Source: Candidatus Acidiferrales bacterium
GTDB lineage: Bacteria > Acidobacteriota > Terriglobia > Acidiferrales > UBA7541
Reading direction: 5' to 3'
DNA: 32,757 nucleotides
Assembly (NCBI GenBank): GCA_030037315.1
Contig: JASHRM010000127.1
Location: 1 to 32,757, forward strand
The notes under the pieces: model-generated
Seen by the model: the letters and a program-made list of their open reading frames with translations, nothing else
The model's database searches: none
What the model was told of the DNA's origin: nothing
Shown here: in pieces, positions 1 through 8,481 of the stretch
Position numbering within the stretch: position 1 is the stretch's first letter
Layout: each line of letters starts with the position of its first letter
Translations under genes and position numbers: made by a program

Positions 1-72
1 TTGGTATCGATCAAGAGGAAAGCTACGGGCCACAGGCCAAACTACACGCGAACTCGAGAACGCATGATGGCC

Positions 73-1116
73 TCAGAAAAGCCCGTGCTGCCGGCGAGGT
101 TCGTCGAAGCCGAAATGCTTGTAGGCAAGCGCCGTCGCAACGCGGCCGCGCTGCGTGCGATCCAGGAGCCCGAGCTGCATCAGATACGGCTCGTAGATTT
201 CTTCGATGGCGTCTTCTTCCTCGCTGAGTGAAGCGGCAATCGTATTCAGCCCGACCGGCCCGCCCGAGTATTTCTGTATGATCGTCAGCATCAAGTTGCG
301 ATCGATATCGTCAAGACCGTATTCGTCAACGCCCAGCATCGCCAAAGAATCACGAGCCACTCCCACCGTGATGTGGCCTTTCGCGCGAACTTCCGCGTAG
401 TCGCGCACTCTTCGCAGCAAACGATTCGCGACGCGCGGTGTCCCGCGGCTGCGTCGCGCAATTTCCGCCGCGCCATCTTTGTCGATCGTGATTCCCAGAA
501 TCTGCGCCGACCGCGTGACGATTTTCTCCAGATCGTCCGGTGTGTAAAACTCCAGCCGGTGCACGATGCCGAATCGCGAACGCAGAGGCGCCATGATCAG
601 CCCCGCGCGCGTGGTCGCGCCGATCAGCGTGAATCGGTTCAGCTGGTATGGATGCACGCGCGCGCCCGGCCCCTGCCCGATAATCAGATCCACACGAAAA
701 TCTTCCATTGCGGGATACAAGATTTCTTCCAGCGCAGGCTGCAGCCGGTGAATTTCGTCCAGAAAGAAAAAATCGCGCGGATCGAGTGACGTCAGCACTG
801 CGGTCAGGTCACCCTTTTTCTCAAGCAGTGGCCCCGAGCTGATTTTGATCGCCGATCCCATCTCGTTCGCAAGAATCTGCGCGAGCGTCGTCTTTCCGAG
901 TCCGGGCGGCCCGTAAAGCAGTACGTGATCGAGCGCTTCGCCGCGCGCCCTCGCCGCTTCCACGGCGATTTGCAGATTTTCTTTCACGCGGTCCTGGCCG
1001 ATGTAATCCCCGAAATTCGACGGCCGGACGCTCGCCTCGATTCGTGCATCCTCATCAAAGGCGCGCCCGGAAACGATTCGATTACGCGGATCGGGTGTTC
1101 GTTTGGCTTCCGGCAT
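73..1116 (-). CDS. ruvB: RuvB, Holliday junction branch-migration ATPase
   Basis: RuvB is the hexameric AAA+ motor that works with RuvA to drive Holliday junction migration during recombinational repair in the cytoplasm. The 347-residue length is normal for the family. Visible motifs are Walker [10 protein letters not shown] at residues 69-77, Walker B FFLDEIHR at 117-124, sensor 1 GATTR at 166-170 and the arginine-finger segment LRSRF near 178-182, followed by the C-terminal winged-helix region. The ATG at 1116 directly follows the ruvA TAA (1119-1117) with no spacer, so translation is almost certainly coupled to ruvA. ruvC is not next to the pair in this window. Identification is secure. 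Confidence 0.98.
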   Translation of the reverse strand: MPEAKRTPDPRNRIVSGRAFDEDARIEASVRPSNFGDYIGQDRVKENLQIAVEAARARGEALDHVLLYGPPGLGKTTLAQILANEMGSAIKISSGPLLEKKGDLTAVLTSLDPRDFFFLDEIHRLQPALEEILYPAMEDFRVDLIIGQGPGARVHPYQLNRFTLIGATTRAGLIMAPLRSRFGIVHRLEFYTPDDLEKIVTRSAQILGITIDKDGAAEIARRSRGTPRVANRLLRRVRDYAEVRAKGHITVGVARDSLAMLGVDEYGLDDIDRNLMLTIIQKYSGGPVGLNTIAASLSEEEDAIEEIYEPYLMQLGLLDRTQRGRVATALAYKHFGFDEPRRQHGLF

Positions 1117-1743
1117 TTACGAATCTCCGCCCGCCCGCGCGCTTTTTTGCATGGCGGCGCTTCCAAGAATCTGCAGCGACGCTTTCAGCAGCGTTTCAAA
1201 GTCAGCGCCCGCGTTCGGCCGCGCTTTCTCGATCGCTCGTTCCACCGATCTCGCATCGTATCCGAGATTCACAAGCGCGGAGGCAACATCCGATTCCAGC
1301 TGCGAACGCGGCGCGGGCTTTCCAGCTTCCCGCACGTCCACAACCGCCAGCTTGTCGCGCAGCTCAACCACGATTCGTTCCGCTGTTTTCTTGCCGACGC
1401 CCGGAATCAGCACCAGCCGCGCCACATCACCTTTGCGAATCGCCGGGACCAAATCTTCCAAACCCATTCCCGAAAGAATTTTCAGCGCGAGTGAAGGACC
1501 CACACCCGATGCTGAGATCAGCAATTCGAAGCACTGTTTTTCGCGCGCGGTCAAGAATCCATAAAGAGACAGCTGATCCTCGCGCACGTGCGTATGAATT
1601 AGCAGCGTAGCTTCGCCATGCAGCGCGCCAAGCATGGCAAAAGTAGAAAGCGGAATTTGAATCTGGTATCCGACGCCGCTTACGTCGAGCAGAATCTGGT
1701 TCGGACGCTTATCGACTAATTTCCCGCGAAGCAGGCCAATCAT
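1117..1743 (-). CDS. ruvA: RuvA, Holliday junction DNA-binding subunit
   Basis: RuvA binds the four-way junction as a tetramer and loads RuvB. The 208-residue product has the N-terminal OB-fold (starts MIGLLRGKLV), two helix-hairpin-helix motifs (ISASGVGPSLALKIL around 76-90 and IPGVGKKTAERIVVEL around 113-128) and the C-terminal domain III that contacts RuvB. The ATG at 1743 has no Shine-Dalgarno sequence. It sits only 8 nt after the -10 element of a good sigma-70-like promoter (TTGACA, 17-bp spacer, CATAAT), so the mRNA is probably leaderless. It is the first gene of a ruvA-ruvB operon. Confidence 0.97.
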   Translation of the reverse strand: MIGLLRGKLVDKRPNQILLDVSGVGYQIQIPLSTFAMLGALHGEATLLIHTHVREDQLSLYGFLTAREKQCFELLISASGVGPSLALKILSGMGLEDLVPAIRKGDVARLVLIPGVGKKTAERIVVELRDKLAVVDVREAGKPAPRSQLESDVASALVNLGYDARSVERAIEKARPNAGADFETLLKASLQILGSAAMQKSARAGGDS

Positions 1744-2046
1744 GTCGAGCGATTATGCGGTCAGGCAAAAGGAGTGTCAACGCGAGCGGTCCAAAATGGC
1801 CGTGCGAAAAATGACACATGCGAAAGTGCGAACTCACGCGCGTATTCCAAAATTCGGATAGCGTGCGCAATTCCGTTTTTTTTTGTTGTGCCGATTTCTG
1901 GCACGCCACAAAGATTCAATACGCATCACGCGGGAAAAATGTTCCGCAATTATTTTTCGTGCTGTGTCGCGCAATTTTGCTTTCCTCACAAATCGCCTCT
2001 CGTCTAACCGTGTGCAAGGAGTGAGGTCAAACCAAGGAGGGAAACG
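1744..2046. other. divergent intergenic region ruvA / small exported protein
   Basis: This 303-bp region separates ruvA from a divergently transcribed exported protein. It holds the ruvAB promoter (1752-1780), a run of nine T at 1876-1884 and the strong ribosome-binding site AAGGAGGGAAACG just before 2047. It is less GC-rich than the surrounding genes. I see no convincing ORF, RNA gene or clear promoter for the plus-strand gene. Confidence 0.5.
1752..1780 (-). promoter_or_regulatory. sigma-70-like promoter of ruvAB, probably leaderless
   Basis: Reading the minus strand, TTGACA (1780-1775) is followed by a 17-bp spacer and CATAAT (1757-1752). A start site about 7 nt downstream falls at 1745-1743, on or just before the ruvA ATG, which has no ribosome-binding site. 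The motif match and spacing are seen directly; leaderless transcription is inferred. Confidence 0.7.
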
Positions 2047-2400
2047 ATGTCACGCCGTAAAGCAACTTCGGTACTCGCGGTTTTGGTTGCGTTGATTTTC
2101 GCGACTGCTCTCGCAGCTCGCACCACTTCAGCCAATGCTTCTAAAGAAGCGTCCGCACAAATGGAGTTCACGACTCCCGTGACTTTGGGCGGAACGCATA
2201 TCGATCCAGGAATCTATTCCGTCACGGCGGACGATTCGAAAGTCACGGTTCGCCAAAAGGGGAAAATGATCGCCGAAGCGTCTATTCAGTGGAAGGACGA
2301 GAACGTGAAAGCTAGATACACAAACATCGTCACGGTTGGTGATCAAGTGACTGAAATTCACTTCGGCGGCAAGATGCGCTACGCCGCCATCGCCCGCTAG
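2047..2400 (+). CDS. small exported protein of unknown function
   Basis: The 117-residue product has an N-terminal signal peptide: a basic start MSRRK, a hydrophobic core around residues 8-24 and an Ala-rich cleavage region near 28-37. The mature domain of about 80 residues looks beta-rich. It begins with a phrase of the type FTTPVTLGGTHIDPGIYSV, a pattern I associate with small exported acidobacterial proteins of unknown role. No catalytic motif is visible. Its start is well defined by AAGGAGGG seven bases upstream of the ATG. It stands alone and converges on the aldolase gene, with a terminator at 2441-2483. Function is not known. Confidence 0.8.
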   Translation: MSRRKATSVLAVLVALIFATALAARTTSANASKEASAQMEFTTPVTLGGTHIDPGIYSVTADDSKVTVRQKGKMIAEASIQWKDENVKARYTNIVTVGDQVTEIHFGGKMRYAAIAR

Positions 2401-2440
2401 ATTTGCGCCAGCTCAAAACGTGCGATTACAAGCGGACAAG

Positions 2441-2483
2441 AAGAAGCCTGAGGCTGAACGAAACGCTTCAGGCTTCTTTGTTT
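2441..2483. terminator. bidirectional intrinsic terminator between convergent genes
   Basis: A 14-bp hairpin pairs 2441-2454 with 2465-2478, with one G-T wobble and a 10-nt loop. The plus-strand exit is TTTGTTTC. On the minus strand the U-rich stem base gives TTCTTCTTG. It lies 40 bp after the exported-protein stop (2400) and 10 bp after the aldolase stop (2494), so it probably ends both convergent units. Confidence 0.85.
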
Positions 2484-2493
2484 CGGAATCGTT

Positions 2494-3300
2494 CTACCGG
2501 ATCGAGCGGTCGCGGCGGACGGCTTCATCGATCAGCGACTCAAGTTCGCGGCGAGTCAGCGTGACGCGCTCGGTCGCGCCGTCGGCGTATGAAGTGGGAT
2601 CGTCGGAAGGCATGGGGACGGGTTGCGCGCCGGCAGCATAACGCGCGCGAACGGCTGTCAGTTTCTCTACATCGCCGCCGGAAAGCAAAACTTGTTTGCC
2701 GAGGAGTTCGGTGACCAGCGCAACGCGCGCAAAATGCTCTGTGGTTTCCAAACGCAAAAATGCGGTCAGCAAATCCAGCCCATAAGTCACCACTCCGTGA
2801 TTGGCCATCAAGATTGCGTCGTGGCTGTGCACCAGCGGTTCGAGCGCGGCGCTCAGTTCCGCGGTGCCGGGCGTGCCGTAACGCGCCACCGGAATCGAGC
2901 CCAGGCCGATCACCAGCTCGCACAAAATCGGTTTATCGAGCGCAATTCCCGCAGCGGCGTAACCCGTCGCTGTCGGCGGATGGCCGTGGCAAATCGCATT
3001 CACATCCGGACGCGAGCGATAAATCAGCAAATGCATGCCGAATTCCGAGGAAGGCTTGCGAACGCCCGCGATCCGGCGCCCCTCCAAGTCGATGATGACG
3101 AGGTCGTCCGGCGTCATCATCCCCTTGCTCATGCAAGTGGGAGTCATCAGGATCCGATCGGGACCGAGGCGAACTGAAATGTTCCCGTCGGTGGCCGCCG
3201 CGTAGCCGCGATCGTGAATCCAACGGCCCACAGCGCAAATATCGCTGCGGTGCTCTTCTTCTCTCTTTACAGCCCCATGAGAAATCGACTCGGGTTGCAT
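2494..3300 (-). CDS. class II aldolase/adducin-family protein with C-terminal tail
   Basis: This family contains Zn-dependent aldolases that cleave sugar phosphates such as L-fuculose-1-phosphate or L-rhamnulose-1-phosphate, and related epimerases and decarboxylases. The 268-residue protein has the family signatures GNIS (39-42), PSSEFGMH with putative catalytic Glu86, the Zn-ligand motif HGH at 105-107 and the third His168 in NHGVVTYG. FucA-type enzymes are about 215 residues. The extra ~50 residues here are a Pro/Gly/Asp-rich linker (about 222-244) and a terminal amphipathic helix (about 246-264). It is the last gene of the gpmI unit, 36 bp after gdhA, just before the terminator at 2441-2483. 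The substrate cannot be read from the sequence. Confidence 0.88.
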   Translation of the reverse strand: MQPESISHGAVKREEEHRSDICAVGRWIHDRGYAAATDGNISVRLGPDRILMTPTCMSKGMMTPDDLVIIDLEGRRIAGVRKPSSEFGMHLLIYRSRPDVNAICHGHPPTATGYAAAGIALDKPILCELVIGLGSIPVARYGTPGTAELSAALEPLVHSHDAILMANHGVVTYGLDLLTAFLRLETTEHFARVALVTELLGKQVLLSGGDVEKLTAVRARYAAGAQPVPMPSDDPTSYADGATERVTLTRRELESLIDEAVRRDRSIR

Positions 3301-3336
3301 GCGTGCCTCCGAAGGGGGGCCTGAGCGCGGCGTAGT

Positions 3337-4602
3337 TTAAGCGTAGAAGCCCCGTAATTTCAAGGCCCGAGCAACGCGGTCGATGGCCACGATATAAGCG
3401 GCAATACGATTGTTGACGCTATGCGCTTCCGCATAGCGGACCACTTGGTCAAAGCTGTGTTCCATCACGTCTTGCAGGCGCTCATTGACTTCGCTTTCGC
3501 GCCAGAAGAATCCCTGGCGATCCTGCACCCATTCGAAGTAACTGACCGTCACGCCGCCCGCGTTGCCGAGAATATCGGGAATCACAAAGATTCCTTTCTT
3601 CTCGATAATCGAGTCGGCGTGCGCCGTGGTGGGCCCGTTCGCACCTTCGCAAAGGATTTTGCAGTCCACGCGATGCGCGTTTTGAGACGTAATTTGATTT
3701 TCCGTTGCAGCCGGAACGAGAATGTCGCACGACCGAAACAGAATCTCCTGCGCGGTGGTCCGTTCACCGCCGGCAAACTCCGGCAGCGAACGCCGCTGGT
3801 GATAAACCCAGTCGTAAAGTTTCGGGATGTCGAGTCCGTTTTCGTTGTAGATCGCGCCGTTTACGTCCGCGGCGCCGATGATTTTGTAGCCGGCTTGATG
3901 CATCAGCAACGAACCTTCCGATCCGACGTTGCCGAATCCCTGAACGATCACGCGGGTGCTGTCTCGCTTCAGTCCGAGTTTGCTGATGGCTTTATCGCAG
4001 CAAATCATCAGTCCTCGCCCGGTCGCCTCTTTGCGCCCTTGTGATCCGCCCAGGTCGAGAGGCTTGCCCGTAACAACTGCGGTGGTCGCCTGGCGAACGT
4101 GCATGGAATATGTATCCATGATCCAAGCCATGATTTGGTCGTTCGTGCCGATGTCCGGCGCGGGTATGTCGCGCTCGGGCCCAAGCCAATCGGAGAGCGC
4201 CGCCGTATAACGCCGCGTGACGCGCTCAAGTTCCGACTTCGAGAGCTTGGCAGGATTGCAGATCACGCCGCCCTTTGCCCCTCCGAAGGGAATGTCTACG
4301 ACGGCGCATTTCCAGGTCATCCACGCGGCCAGCGCTCGCACTTCGTCGATGGAAACATCGGGCGCGAAACGCACGCCGCCCTTGCCCGGCCCTCGAACCG
4401 TGGAATGCAGCACGCGATAGCCGGTGAAAACCGCGATCTGTCCCGAGTCGAGCGCTACCGGAATGTAAACGGTGATCTCGCGCTCCGGATACTTCATGTA
4501 GCGGTAAAGGCCCTGCTCTAATCCCAATTTTTCAGCGGCGATTTCGAAACGGGCTTCCGCGGATTCGTAGACATTCAATTCTTCGCTGACGGCAGTCGGC
4601 AT
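3337..4602 (-). CDS. gdhA: glutamate dehydrogenase (Glu/Leu/Phe/Val dehydrogenase family)
   Basis: This enzyme interconverts glutamate and 2-oxoglutarate plus ammonia, linking nitrogen assimilation to the TCA cycle. The 421-residue length is typical of hexameric GDH. Seen motifs are the substrate loop GPGKGGVRF (71-79), Lys98 in WMTWKCAVV, the active-site signature PFGGAKGG (105-112) and the Rossmann loop GFGNVG (222-227). GDH rather than leucine dehydrogenase is favoured by the GPGKGGVRF sequence and the length. Coenzyme preference (NAD or NADP) cannot be settled by eye. A GGGGGAG ribosome-binding site precedes the ATG at 4602. It lies 21 bp downstream of a small membrane protein in the gpmI unit. 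Confidence 0.95.
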   Translation of the reverse strand: MPTAVSEELNVYESAEARFEIAAEKLGLEQGLYRYMKYPEREITVYIPVALDSGQIAVFTGYRVLHSTVRGPGKGGVRFAPDVSIDEVRALAAWMTWKCAVVDIPFGGAKGGVICNPAKLSKSELERVTRRYTAALSDWLGPERDIPAPDIGTNDQIMAWIMDTYSMHVRQATTAVVTGKPLDLGGSQGRKEATGRGLMICCDKAISKLGLKRDSTRVIVQGFGNVGSEGSLLMHQAGYKIIGAADVNGAIYNENGLDIPKLYDWVYHQRRSLPEFAGGERTTAQEILFRSCDILVPAATENQITSQNAHRVDCKILCEGANGPTTAHADSIIEKKGIFVIPDILGNAGGVTVSYFEWVQDRQGFFWRESEVNERLQDVMEHSFDQVVRYAEAHSVNNRIAAYIVAIDRVARALKLRGFYA

Positions 4603-4623
4603 CTCACTCCCCCAGGGAATATC

Positions 4624-4896
4624 TTAGCGCGGGTCGCGCCGAATCGGAGTTGCAGTCCGCGAGCGATTGCGCAGCCAAGCGACCATGGCCGCGAGCAATC
4701 CCGCGACAAAAATGCAAATGACGAACGGGCGCGCGACCGGAACGAACGTCCAGAGCAGCGCGAATACGACAACCAAGAATGTGACGGCAACTGCGCCGCC
4801 GCGCCAAAAGATCGAGTTCATTTCCGCGATGGGATTGCGGCGGACCCCGGTATTCACAGGTTTAGCAGTGCTGTGGCGAATGCTGCCGGTTTTCAT
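4624..4896 (-). CDS. small two-TM membrane protein, coupled to gpmI
   Basis: The frame is open further upstream, but the plausible start is the ATG at 4896-4894, which overlaps the gpmI stop as ATGA. From there it encodes 90 residues. These are a polar N-terminal ~30 residues, two hydrophobic segments (about 34-52, [18 protein letters not shown], and about 57-74) separated by a short turn, and a basic Arg-rich tail (RNRSR...RRDPR), predicting a cytoplasmic C terminus. No known domain is recognised. The overlap with gpmI and the 21-bp gap to gdhA place it inside the operon. Function is unknown. Confidence 0.7.
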   Translation of the reverse strand: MKTGSIRHSTAKPVNTGVRRNPIAEMNSIFWRGGAVAVTFLVVVFALLWTFVPVARPFVICIFVAGLLAAMVAWLRNRSRTATPIRRDPR

Positions 4897-6461
4897 CGCG
4901 TGTGCTCTCGCAGGTCGCGGCCGGTCATTTCGCCGGGTTCGGGCAAGCCGAGGACGCCAAGCATTGTTGGCGCAATATCGCGCAGCGAGCCGCCCGGTTG
5001 CAATCGCGGTTTGCCGTCCTCGGTGACCAGAATGAACGGAACGGGATTCAGTGTGTGATACGTGTGCGGTCCGCCCGTGACGGGATCGATCATGGTCTCC
5101 GCGTTGCCGTGATCGGCCGTGATGATCCACGCGCCGCCGCGCGGACGCAGCGCTTGGTAAATTTTGCCCAGGCACGCATCGACAGTTTCCACGGCACGAA
5201 TCGTCGCTTCCAGGTTGCCGGAGTGACCCACCATATCCGCGTTGGCGAAATTCATGATGATCGCGTCGAAATCGCCTTTCTCGATTGCGTGAATCACCGT
5301 GTCGGCGACGCCGTCTGCGGACATTTCCGGTTTCAAATCGTAGGTTGGAACTTTCGGTGACGGAACCAGGGTGCGCTCTTCGCCGGCGAAAGGCTTTTCC
5401 ACGCCGCCATTGAAGAAGTACGTGACGTGAGCGTATTTCTCGGTTTCCGCGACGCGCAGATTTTTGTACTGCCGCTCGGCAAACACGTTGGCGAGGATGT
5501 GCTCGAGTTTTTCGGGACCGATCACGTAACGCAGCCACGGCCATGTTTTTTCATATTGCGTCAAGCCCACGTAGAAAAGATTCTTCGGCCGCGCCGGATC
5601 CACAAACTCCTTGAAGCCAGGCTCGATGAGAGCTTTGGTGATTTGCCGCGCGCGATCGGCGCGATAGTTGAAAAAGATCACGGCATCGTCATCGCGAATC
5701 AAGCCGCGCGGAGCCGCTGCATCTCCGTGTAAATCGTATTTGGCAATCACGATCGGAACGACGAACTCGTCCGTGACTCCTTTTTCGTAGCTAGCCCGCA
5801 TTGCCGCAACGGGATCCGAAAATTTGTGTTCGGATTCGCCATGAACCATTGCGTTGTAAGCCTTTTGAATGCGCTCCCAGCGATTGTCGCGGTCCATTGC
5901 GTAATAGCGGCCGCTAACGGTGGCAATTTGACCGGCGCCGAGCTCGCGCAGCTTCTGTTCGAGCTCGCGAATGAAGCCGATTCCGCTTTCGGGCGGCGTG
6001 TCGCGGCCGTCCATGAAGCAGTGGATGAAGATTTTTTCGACTTTGTTTTCGCGCGCCATGCGCAACAGGGCGAAAAGATGCTCGATATGCGAGTGCACGC
6101 CGCCATCGCTGAGCAAGCCCATGAGGTGCAACTGCCGAGGCCGCGCGTGCTGCATCGCTTCCACCAGCAGCGGATTCTGAAAGAGCCCGCCTGTTGAAAT
6201 CAGCTGGTCGATGCGAGTCATGTCCATCTGAACGATGCGGCCCGCGCCGATATTGAGATGGCCCACTTCGCTATTGCCCATTTGTCCTTCGGGCAGGCCC
6301 ACAAAAGGACCAGAAGTGTGGATCAGCGTATTCGGGAATTCCTTGAGCAGGCGGTCGTAGTTCGGCTTGCGGGCAAGCGCAATGGCGTTCCCGGCGGTTT
6401 CAGGACGATAGCCCCAGCCGTCAAGCACGGTGAGGACGATGGGTCTTGGGCGCGCTGTCAT
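4893..6461 (-). CDS. gpmI: 2,3-bisphosphoglycerate-independent phosphoglycerate mutase
   Basis: It interconverts 3- and 2-phosphoglycerate in lower glycolysis and gluconeogenesis and is a Mn-dependent alkaline-phosphatase-superfamily enzyme. The 522 residues match the usual ~510-residue family. Key elements are metal-binding Asp14 in VLDGWG, nucleophilic Ser64 in [16 protein letters not shown] in the transferase domain, [10 protein letters not shown] and the C-terminal TADHGNAE metal motif. It heads a minus-strand unit with a small membrane protein, gdhA and an aldolase. No clear ribosome-binding site precedes the ATG at 6461. A near-perfect 12-bp palindrome (6462-6473, GGTCTCGAAACC) sits directly upstream. 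Enolase, the next glycolytic step, is encoded separately at 9776-11080. Confidence 0.97.
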   Translation of the reverse strand: MTARPRPIVLTVLDGWGYRPETAGNAIALARKPNYDRLLKEFPNTLIHTSGPFVGLPEGQMGNSEVGHLNIGAGRIVQMDMTRIDQLISTGGLFQNPLLVEAMQHARPRQLHLMGLLSDGGVHSHIEHLFALLRMARENKVEKIFIHCFMDGRDTPPESGIGFIRELEQKLRELGAGQIATVSGRYYAMDRDNRWERIQKAYNAMVHGESEHKFSDPVAAMRASYEKGVTDEFVVPIVIAKYDLHGDAAAPRGLIRDDDAVIFFNYRADRARQITKALIEPGFKEFVDPARPKNLFYVGLTQYEKTWPWLRYVIGPEKLEHILANVFAERQYKNLRVAETEKYAHVTYFFNGGVEKPFAGEERTLVPSPKVPTYDLKPEMSADGVADTVIHAIEKGDFDAIIMNFANADMVGHSGNLEATIRAVETVDACLGKIYQALRPRGGAWIITADHGNAETMIDPVTGGPHTYHTLNPVPFILVTEDGKPRLQPGGSLRDIAPTMLGVLGLPEPGEMTGRDLREHTR

Positions 6462-6524
6462 GGTCTCGAAACCGTGTCGATTAGAGCGTATGGCGACCTT
6501 TTGTTTTCATGAAGTCAAGTCCAT

Positions 6525-6551
6525 TTCTAATCGCCAGTGTGCCGGTTAGAA
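6525..6551. repeat. imperfect 11-bp inverted repeat upstream of gpmI
   Basis: TTCTAATCGCC (6525-6535) faces GCCGGTTAGAA (6541-6551) across a 5-bp centre. Nine of eleven pairs match and one more is a G-T pair. It lies about 65-90 bp upstream of gpmI and could be an operator or an RNA hairpin. No regulator is suggested by the neighbourhood. Confidence 0.4.
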
Positions 6552-6808
6552 TTTCGCCAAATTTGCCGAAGCTCCCTCTCAATTTCGAGCACTCCTTTTC
6601 ACGTTGTTCGATCATAGCGAGATTACGTTAGCAGAAGAAAAAGGCGTTGCAAGGAGGTTGTTGGTGTAAGGATCTGTAGCGGAGAAGAAGGCGGCATGGA
6701 GGCCGCGTCCTTCCCAACGCTCTCGGTGTCGGTCGCCAGGATTCAAAAACAGCGGGAGCGAGCGCCCGCACTCCACAAACTGCCGGTGGAAACCGATCAA
6801 ATCGCAGG

Positions 6809-6839
6809 TGCGGGCGCGGCAAGCCGCGCCCCCTACGAA
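6809..6839 (+). repeat. dispersed palindromic repeat, copy 1
   Basis: A perfect 9-bp inverted repeat (GGGCGCGGC, centre AA, GCCGCGCCC) is followed by CCTACGAA. Related sequence appears at 9743-9769 and 21942-21967 in the same orientation, always intergenic and near gene 3' ends. This is the best-preserved copy. Confidence 0.55.
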
Positions 6840-6864
6840 TGCGAGGCGATAACTTTACGGGAGG

Positions 6865-7395
6865 CTATCGGCGCGGTTCGCTCGATGGCGGCACGATGCC
6901 TTTCAGCCGTAGATAGACGGCCATCGAGCCATAGCATTCGTTGTCGTGGATCACGTTTCCGGCAAGCGCCGCAAGGCGAGTGGTCGGGCCGCGATAACTT
7001 TGCACGGAATCGTTCGCGTTCGCGTCGGTGAGCGCGGCATAGGCGGCGTCGCACGTGTCGAACGAATCCTTGAGCGCGGCGACGAGGTCGGCTTTTGTCG
7101 TCTTCGAGCTGGCGCTGGGAGTCTTGGGAGTGCCGAGCGCGCGAGAACAGCCGGCTGTTTGCGCATCGGCGACGTGAGCGACCCAACCGCCGAAATCGCG
7201 CTGTTCAGCAGTGGGCTTGAATGAGTAGCCGTCATCGGGCATTTTGTCCGCGGCTTTGAGAATGTTGTTCTTCACGCCGTTGTAATACTGGCGAATCGCG
7301 TCAACGGTACTGGGCGCTTGGGCGGTTTGGCCCTGCGCGAAAAGTGGGCAAGCGAGAAAAATTCCTGCTGCGAGCATGATGAGGCTGCGTTTCAT
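6865..7395 (-). CDS. exported DinB-like protein with altered metal triad
   Basis: The 176-residue product has a signal peptide (MKRSLIMLAAGIFLACPLFA, cleavage about residue 20) followed by a DinB/YfiT four-helix-bundle domain. Family members are usually cytoplasmic metal-binding proteins, some of them thiol-dependent S-transferases; exported versions are frequent in Acidobacteria. The first metal His is probably His74 (WVAHVAD) and the second is His150. The expected third ligand, in the usual HDNxHYG motif, is Cys154 here (HDNECYG). The ending LRLKGIVPPS is typical of this subfamily. A GGGGGA ribosome-binding site precedes the ATG at 7395. It is a single gene. Export is inferred from the signal sequence, and biochemical function is unknown. 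Confidence 0.8.
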   Translation of the reverse strand: MKRSLIMLAAGIFLACPLFAQGQTAQAPSTVDAIRQYYNGVKNNILKAADKMPDDGYSFKPTAEQRDFGGWVAHVADAQTAGCSRALGTPKTPSASSKTTKADLVAALKDSFDTCDAAYAALTDANANDSVQSYRGPTTRLAALAGNVIHDNECYGSMAVYLRLKGIVPPSSEPRR

Positions 7396-7548
7396 GGCAT
7401 TCCCCCTGTGCGAAACTCCTGCCGCCGCGATTATAGACCCGAATCACGAACTAAGTGGAGTTGGGCCAGCGAGCCAGCCTGCGATAGGATTGCCGCGCCC
7501 GTTCAACGAAGCCGGGAGTTATCGCGCGCGTCTTTTTCGGGAGGCAGG

Positions 7549-8037
7549 ATGGCCATTTCTGCGGAGGGAAAATTCACGTTCGCCGATGTTTGGCAGGGCG
7601 GCGTTTTTGTGTGCCGCAGGGCGATCGTCATCAATTCAGTTCTGGGCCTCGTGTTGATCGTCAGTGCCGGGTTACTGAGGCGGCTCAGTCCAGAGGGATC
7701 GTGGCTTCAATGGTTCATGTTCGGTTACGGCATTTTCGCACTTATATATTTCTGGATTTTGATTCTGTACCGAAGCAACAAGACCTCAAGACAAAGCCCG
7801 AATTTGCAGGGCGTGGTGAAATACTCCTTCGGCGATAACGGTTACCTGCTAGAAACTGCGCATACTCGGGCCGAGATCAAATGGTCCGCAATGGTGAAAT
7901 GGAGGGAGAATAAACATATTCTTCTTCTCTATTCTCATCCGAGGGTAGGAAGTTTGGTGCCGAAACGGTTCTTTCAAAACGCGGCGGAGGTTGGCGCAGT
8001 GCGCGAGCTGCTGCAGGCGAACGTCAAAAAAGCCTAA
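7549..8037 (+). CDS. YcxB-like membrane protein
   Basis: The frame is open from further upstream, but the ATG at 7549 behind GGGAGG is the best start, giving 162 residues. Two transmembrane segments (about 25-43 and 54-72) are followed by a cytoplasmic domain. Its pattern is like the YcxB C-terminal domain: VVKYSFGDNGY, then a Trp-containing strand EIKWSAMVKW, then VPKRFFQNAAEVG and a C-terminal helix. The role of this family is unknown. A 30-bp gap to the NTF2-like gene on the same strand suggests cotranscription. Confidence 0.75.
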   Translation: MAISAEGKFTFADVWQGGVFVCRRAIVINSVLGLVLIVSAGLLRRLSPEGSWLQWFMFGYGIFALIYFWILILYRSNKTSRQSPNLQGVVKYSFGDNGYLLETAHTRAEIKWSAMVKWRENKHILLLYSHPRVGSLVPKRFFQNAAEVGAVRELLQANVKKA

Positions 8038-8067
8038 GGACGCGAACCGTTAAGAGATTTACGAAAC

Positions 8068-8481
8068 ATGTCACCCGTTGAAGCTGCGCTGGAATTCATG
8101 GAATGCATCAACCGGCACGACGCGGATAAGCTTGCCGCGCTGATGACGGAAGATCACGCGTTCATCGACTCGCTGGGAAACGCGGTGCGCGGACGCGAGC
8201 AGGTGCGTGCGGCGTGGAAAAGCTATTACGCGATGTGTCCCGATTACTGGGTGACGCACGAGGAGGTTTTCGATAATGGAAAAGTTGTGGCTGTTTTTGG
8301 CGCTGCGGGCGGAACGATTGCCACGCACGGCCAACTAACGGCGAAAAATAAATGGCGCACGCCGGCTGCGTGGCTGGCGGTTGTCGATGGCGATTTGATT
8401 CAGGAATGGCGCGTCTTTGCGGATAACAAGCCGGTGTACGACATCCTGGCGAAATTGCACGCAAGTCAGCGGCATCCATAA
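8068..8481 (+). CDS. SnoaL-like/NTF2-like protein
   Basis: This is a 137-residue single-domain protein of the NTF2-like alpha+beta barrel superfamily. It has an N-terminal helix (EAALEFMECINRHDADKLAALM), then EDHAFIDSLGN and the G-x-E-x-V-R-x-AW helix (REQVRAAWKSYY). The C-terminal strands end in IQEWRVFADNKPVYD, the usual SnoaL-like polyketide-cyclase-type ending. Members include isomerases, hydrolases and non-enzymatic binding proteins, so the reaction cannot be stated. The ribosome-binding site is weak (AAGAGA). The gene follows the YcxB-like gene by 30 bp and may rely on it for expression. Confidence 0.8.
   Translation: MSPVEAALEFMECINRHDADKLAALMTEDHAFIDSLGNAVRGREQVRAAWKSYYAMCPDYWVTHEEVFDNGKVVAVFGAAGGTIATHGQLTAKNKWRTPAAWLAVVDGDLIQEWRVFADNKPVYDILAKLHASQRHP

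Larger units (their letters stand above)
6462..6864. other. gene-poor region upstream of gpmI
   Basis: This 403-bp gap between the gpmI start and the 3' end of the exported DinB-like gene has no credible coding frame. It contains an imperfect inverted repeat at 6525-6551 and a short dispersed palindromic repeat at 6809-6839. The promoter of gpmI should lie in its left part, but I could not identify a convincing -35/-10 pair. Confidence 0.5.

Noticed and set aside
1-72. Possible gene fragment at the left edge
   Set aside because: The plus-strand frame from base 1 runs antisense into ruvB and has no motif; too short to judge.
4897-5544. Upstream part of a 306-codon minus-strand frame
   Set aside because: It overlaps gpmI in another frame and reads as an Arg-rich shadow. 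Only the last 90 codons, from the ATG at 4896, look real.
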